Made by a program: the position numbers and the translations under genes. Source: DASPRM01 sp035319065 (GTDB lineage: Bacteria > Acidobacteriota > Terriglobia > Terriglobales > Acidobacteriaceae). Taken from it: a stretch of DNA of 15,913 bases. This document shows, piece after piece, positions 13,963-15,913 of this stretch (position 1 is the stretch's first letter; each line of letters opens with the position of its first letter). The notes beneath the pieces were generated by a model. The model worked only from the letters and a program-made list of their open reading frames with translations, did not search any database and had not been told where the DNA came from. The stretch spans positions 1-15,913 of the forward strand of contig DATHDM010000261.1 in the NCBI GenBank assembly GCA_035319065.1, written 5' to 3'.

Positions 13963-14343
13963 TCAGGAACCCCTGCTGTCCAGGCACTTCAGCAGATCGT
14001 CGGGATGGAGCGGCTTGGCCAGAATGTCGAATTCATGTCCCTGTGCGCGCGCGCTCTCCAGCAGATCGGCAGTCTCCGCCTGCCCGGAAAACAGAATGAT
14101 CCGGCACGAGGGCAGAAATTCGCGAATATGGATCGCCGCCTCGATCCCGTTCATGCCCGGCATTATCACGTCGCTGATAATCAGATCCGGACGCCACCTC
14201 CGGGCCTCCTCAATTGCGCTCATGCCGCCGTATACCGCCGCAGTTTCAAATCCATTGAGCTGCAGGATGCGCGACAGCGTGTCGGCGATCAAGCGCTCGT
14301 CGTCCACGATCAGCACGCGGCGGCGCGTTGCTTTCAGTTCCAT
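13963..14343 (-). CDS. Stand-alone response regulator receiver protein (CheY-like)
   Basis: The 126 residues are one receiver domain and nothing else. The acidic pair Asp14-Asp15 is in LIVDDE, the predicted phosphorylated Asp58 is in ISDVIMPGMNG, Ser86 is in LFSGQAE and Lys110 is in LAKPLHPDDLL, so all catalytic positions are present. With no output domain it must act by binding another protein or by passing phosphate on. No histidine kinase is in the window, so partner and role are unknown. ATG 14343 has no clear ribosome site. It is divergent from nhaA and lies 60 nt upstream of modB in the same direction, so read-through into modBC is possible but not shown. Confidence 0.88.
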   Translation of the reverse strand: MELKATRRRVLIVDDERLIADTLSRILQLNGFETAAVYGGMSAIEEARRWRPDLIISDVIMPGMNGIEAAIHIREFLPSCRIILFSGQAETADLLESARAQGHEFDILAKPLHPDDLLKCLDSRGS

Positions 14344-14369
14344 TGCAAGAAAGAATCCGTGACTCGCAG

Positions 14370-14375
14370 ATTATA
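14370..14375 (-). promoter_or_regulatory. Consensus -10 element upstream of the receiver gene
   Basis: On the minus strand TATAAT, a perfect -10 hexamer, lies 26 nt before ATG 14343. No good -35 is found 16 to 18 nt upstream; that stretch is occupied by an inverted repeat, so an activator or a non-standard promoter is possible. Confidence 0.5.
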
Positions 14376-14378
14376 GAA

Positions 14379-14399
14379 AACCTCGTCTCGCGCGAGGTT
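14379..14399. repeat. Inverted repeat between divergent receiver gene and nhaA
   Basis: AACCTCG (14379-14385) and CGAGGTT (14393-14399) form a 7-bp inverted repeat with a 7-nt spacer. Nested in it is a 10-bp palindrome CTCGCGCGAG (14387-14396). It lies between the -10-like elements of the two divergent genes, where an operator would be expected. No regulator is identified. Confidence 0.5.
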
Positions 14400-14415
14400 G
14401 GGATTGCGCCTCCGG

Positions 14416-14421
14416 TAGAAT
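14416..14421 (+). promoter_or_regulatory. -10-like element upstream of nhaA
   Basis: TAGAAT matches the -10 consensus at five of six positions and lies 29 nt before the chosen nhaA ATG. No -35 at proper spacing is recognisable. Confidence 0.35.
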
Positions 14422-14450
14422 GGTCTGCCCGCGTTCGGGAAACCGACCTC

Positions 14451-15815
14451 ATGACCGCTGCCAACAACGCCACGCCGCCTCCCCGCCCGGGAACCATGCA
14501 ATCCTTCCGAGCGCTGGTGACCACCATGGTCGTTTCGCCGGTGGAACGCTTCGTCGGCAGCGAGATCTCGGGTGGCGTCCTGCTGGTCGTCGCCTCCGTG
14601 GTTGCCCTGGTCTGGGCCAACTCTCAATGGAGCGATAGTTACCACCACTTATGGGAGCGCGTCATCAGCGTTGATATGCGCTTCCTGCATATCAGCGAGG
14701 ATCTCAAGCACTGGGTCAATGACGGTCTGATGGCCCTGTTCTTCTTCTTGGTTGGGCTGGAGATGAAGCGCGAAATGGTGCGGGGTGAGCTGGCCTCCTT
14801 CCGCAAGGCGGTGTTCCCCTTTGTGGCGGCCTTCGGCGGCATGCTCGTTCCCGCTGCAATCTACGCCCTGCTGAACCGCTCCGGCGAGAGCGTACGCGGA
14901 TGGGGCATTCCCATGGCCACCGATATCGCCTTCGCCATTGGGGTACTCGCGCTGCTGGGCCGTCGCATTCCCTCCAGCTTGCGTGTGTTCATGCTGGCCT
15001 TGGCCACCGTCGATGATATCGGCGCTATCCTCGTCATCGCCATCTTCTACACCACGTCGCTCTCGCTTCGCGCGTTGCAGGTGGCCGTCTTCTTTCTGGT
15101 CGTTCTGATTCTTCTACGCACGCTCGGCTTGCGCAATCGCGTCGTCATCGGCGTATTGGGAATCCTGCTGTGGGCGGCGGTGCTTAAGTCGGGCGTCCAC
15201 GCGACCATCGCGGGAGTGGTCCTCGGCCTGCTTACGCCCAGCACGCCGGGCGTCGATCCCGGGGAAGCCTCCCAGTCCATCCAGTCTCTGTTGGCGGAAT
15301 TGAAAATCGCAAACCAGCAGGGAAACAAGAAAGCCACCGAGGCTGTCCTCGGGCGAATGGAAGACGCCTGCTACAACGCCCAGGCCCCACTCGACCGCCA
15401 GGAGCATCGCCTGCATCCGTGGATCAGCTACGTCGTTCTGCCCATCTTTGCCCTGTCCAACGCCGGCGTCGAATTCTCGCGCGAGCATGCCATTGCCGCT
15501 ATCACCGGCGGGGTTACCCTCGGCATCGTGTTGGGGCTGGTGGTGGGAAAGCTGGTGGGAATCGTCGGTTTCTGCAAGCTGGCCGTAGCCACTAGGATCT
15601 CAGCCCTTCCCGATCAAACCACTTGGCGCCATATCATAGGGGTCGGAGCGCTGGCTGGCATTGGTTTCACCGTGTCCCTGTTCATCACCGAACTGGCTTT
15701 TGACAATGACTTGCTCATCGCCGACGCCAAGATCGGCATCCTCCTGGCATCGCTCATCGCCGGCGTCGCCGGATACGTTTTTCTCCGCTTCTTCACCCCG
15801 GCGGTAGAGCACTAG
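14451..15815 (+). CDS. nhaA: Na+/H+ antiporter NhaA
   Basis: NhaA exports sodium in exchange for protons across the inner membrane, for pH and salt balance. The 454-residue protein is hydrophobic throughout its core. SPVERFVGSEISGG opens the first membrane segment. Functional acids are Asp158 in MATDIAFAIGVLALLG and the ion-binding pair Asp188-Asp189 in TVDDIGAILVIA; Lys367 in VVGKLVGI matches the conserved lysine of E. coli NhaA. Between the blocks LLTPSTPG and HPWISYVVLP is a hydrophilic loop of about 55 residues, longer than in the E. coli protein, as in many non-enteric members. The start is uncertain: ATG 14496 in the same frame is also possible and neither has a strong ribosome site. 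It is transcribed alone, divergent from the receiver gene. Confidence 0.94.
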   Translation: MTAANNATPPPRPGTMQSFRALVTTMVVSPVERFVGSEISGGVLLVVASVVALVWANSQWSDSYHHLWERVISVDMRFLHISEDLKHWVNDGLMALFFFLVGLEMKREMVRGELASFRKAVFPFVAAFGGMLVPAAIYALLNRSGESVRGWGIPMATDIAFAIGVLALLGRRIPSSLRVFMLALATVDDIGAILVIAIFYTTSLSLRALQVAVFFLVVLILLRTLGLRNRVVIGVLGILLWAAVLKSGVHATIAGVVLGLLTPSTPGVDPGEASQSIQSLLAELKIANQQGNKKATEAVLGRMEDACYNAQAPLDRQEHRLHPWISYVVLPIFALSNAGVEFSREHAIAAITGGVTLGIVLGLVVGKLVGIVGFCKLAVATRISALPDQTTWRHIIGVGALAGIGFTVSLFITELAFDNDLLIADAKIGILLASLIAGVAGYVFLRFFTPAVEH

Positions 15816-15820
15816 GGTGC

Positions 15821-15869
15821 ACTGACGTTGCTCTTCGCGGGCCCACCTGCTCAACGGCCTCGCGTCAGT
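15821..15869. repeat. Distant inverted repeat downstream of nhaA
   Basis: ACTGACG (15821-15827) and CGTCAGT (15863-15869) are complementary with a 35-nt loop just after the nhaA stop. There is no T-run, so it is not a standard terminator; it could be chance. Confidence 0.2.
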
Positions 15870-15913
15870 CCTCGGATCAGCTCCGAAGCCTGAGGATATC
15901 GCCGCAACAAATC
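15851..15913 (-). CDS. Possible 3' end of an unidentified CDS (open at right edge)
   Basis: On the minus strand a frame is open from the window edge to a TGA at 15853-15851, giving 20 codons. The peptide contains RRYPQASELIRGL, which reads like an ordinary amphipathic protein end, and the gene would converge with nhaA. Too little is present to name a family, and 20 open codons may be chance. Confidence 0.25.
   Translation of the reverse strand, partial: DLLRRYPQASELIRGLTRGR

Noticed and set aside
1..15913. Possible CRISPR array, transposon ends, tRNA or prophage genes.
   Set aside because: Reading both strands I found no regularly spaced repeats beyond the 10-bp operator, no transposase or integrase frame and no cloverleaf-like segment.

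Overview
The window is high-GC bacterial chromosome, densely coded, with no insertion sequence, integrase, CRISPR array, tRNA or rRNA that I could find. The gene content is a short-type argA next to argJ, an argR-led arginine operon, bacterial Ku, a bacilliredoxin, many-receiver-style orphan CheY-like protein and modBC. Together with the base composition this suggests an Acidobacteriota (Terriglobia-like) genome. That placement is inference from impression of protein style, not from a search.

About 57% of the window (180-9054, minus strand) is one uninterrupted arginine-biosynthesis operon in the order argR-argC-argB-argD-argF-argG-argH-argA(short)-argJ. Seven of its eight junctions are stop/start overlaps of 4 to 14 nt and the eighth is a 2-nt gap, so it is almost certainly one translationally coupled polycistron. 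It covers every step from glutamate to arginine: acetylation (ArgA/ArgJ), phosphorylation (ArgB), reduction (ArgC), transamination (ArgD), deacetylation with acetyl recycling (ArgJ), carbamoylation (ArgF), citrulline-aspartate condensation (ArgG) and fumarate release (ArgH). Carbamoyl-phosphate synthase is not in the window. Just upstream of argR (9049-9084) lie four ATGCAT-type half-sites spaced exactly 10 bp apart and overlapping a good sigma70-like promoter. This looks like an autoregulatory ArgR operator and is the most interesting non-coding element here.

The rest is an assortment of single genes and small units. Ku (plus, 9283-10149) is the NHEJ end-binding protein, without LigD nearby. 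A bacilliredoxin-family thiol protein (minus, 10250-10687) faces it. murB (plus, 10924-11985) is a cell-wall enzyme, divergent from the bacilliredoxin. modB and modC (minus, 12041-13902) form a molybdate ABC transporter without its binding protein. A stand-alone receiver protein (minus, 13963-14343) is divergent from nhaA (plus, 14451-15815), a Na+/H+ antiporter; an inverted repeat sits between their start sites.

At both edges there are open frames that may be the 3' ends of flanking genes (plus 2-202, minus 15851-15913), reported with low confidence. No wholly undescribed system is evident; the points most worth checking are the ArgR operator, the enzyme-level control of arginine synthesis, and the modA-less transporter.
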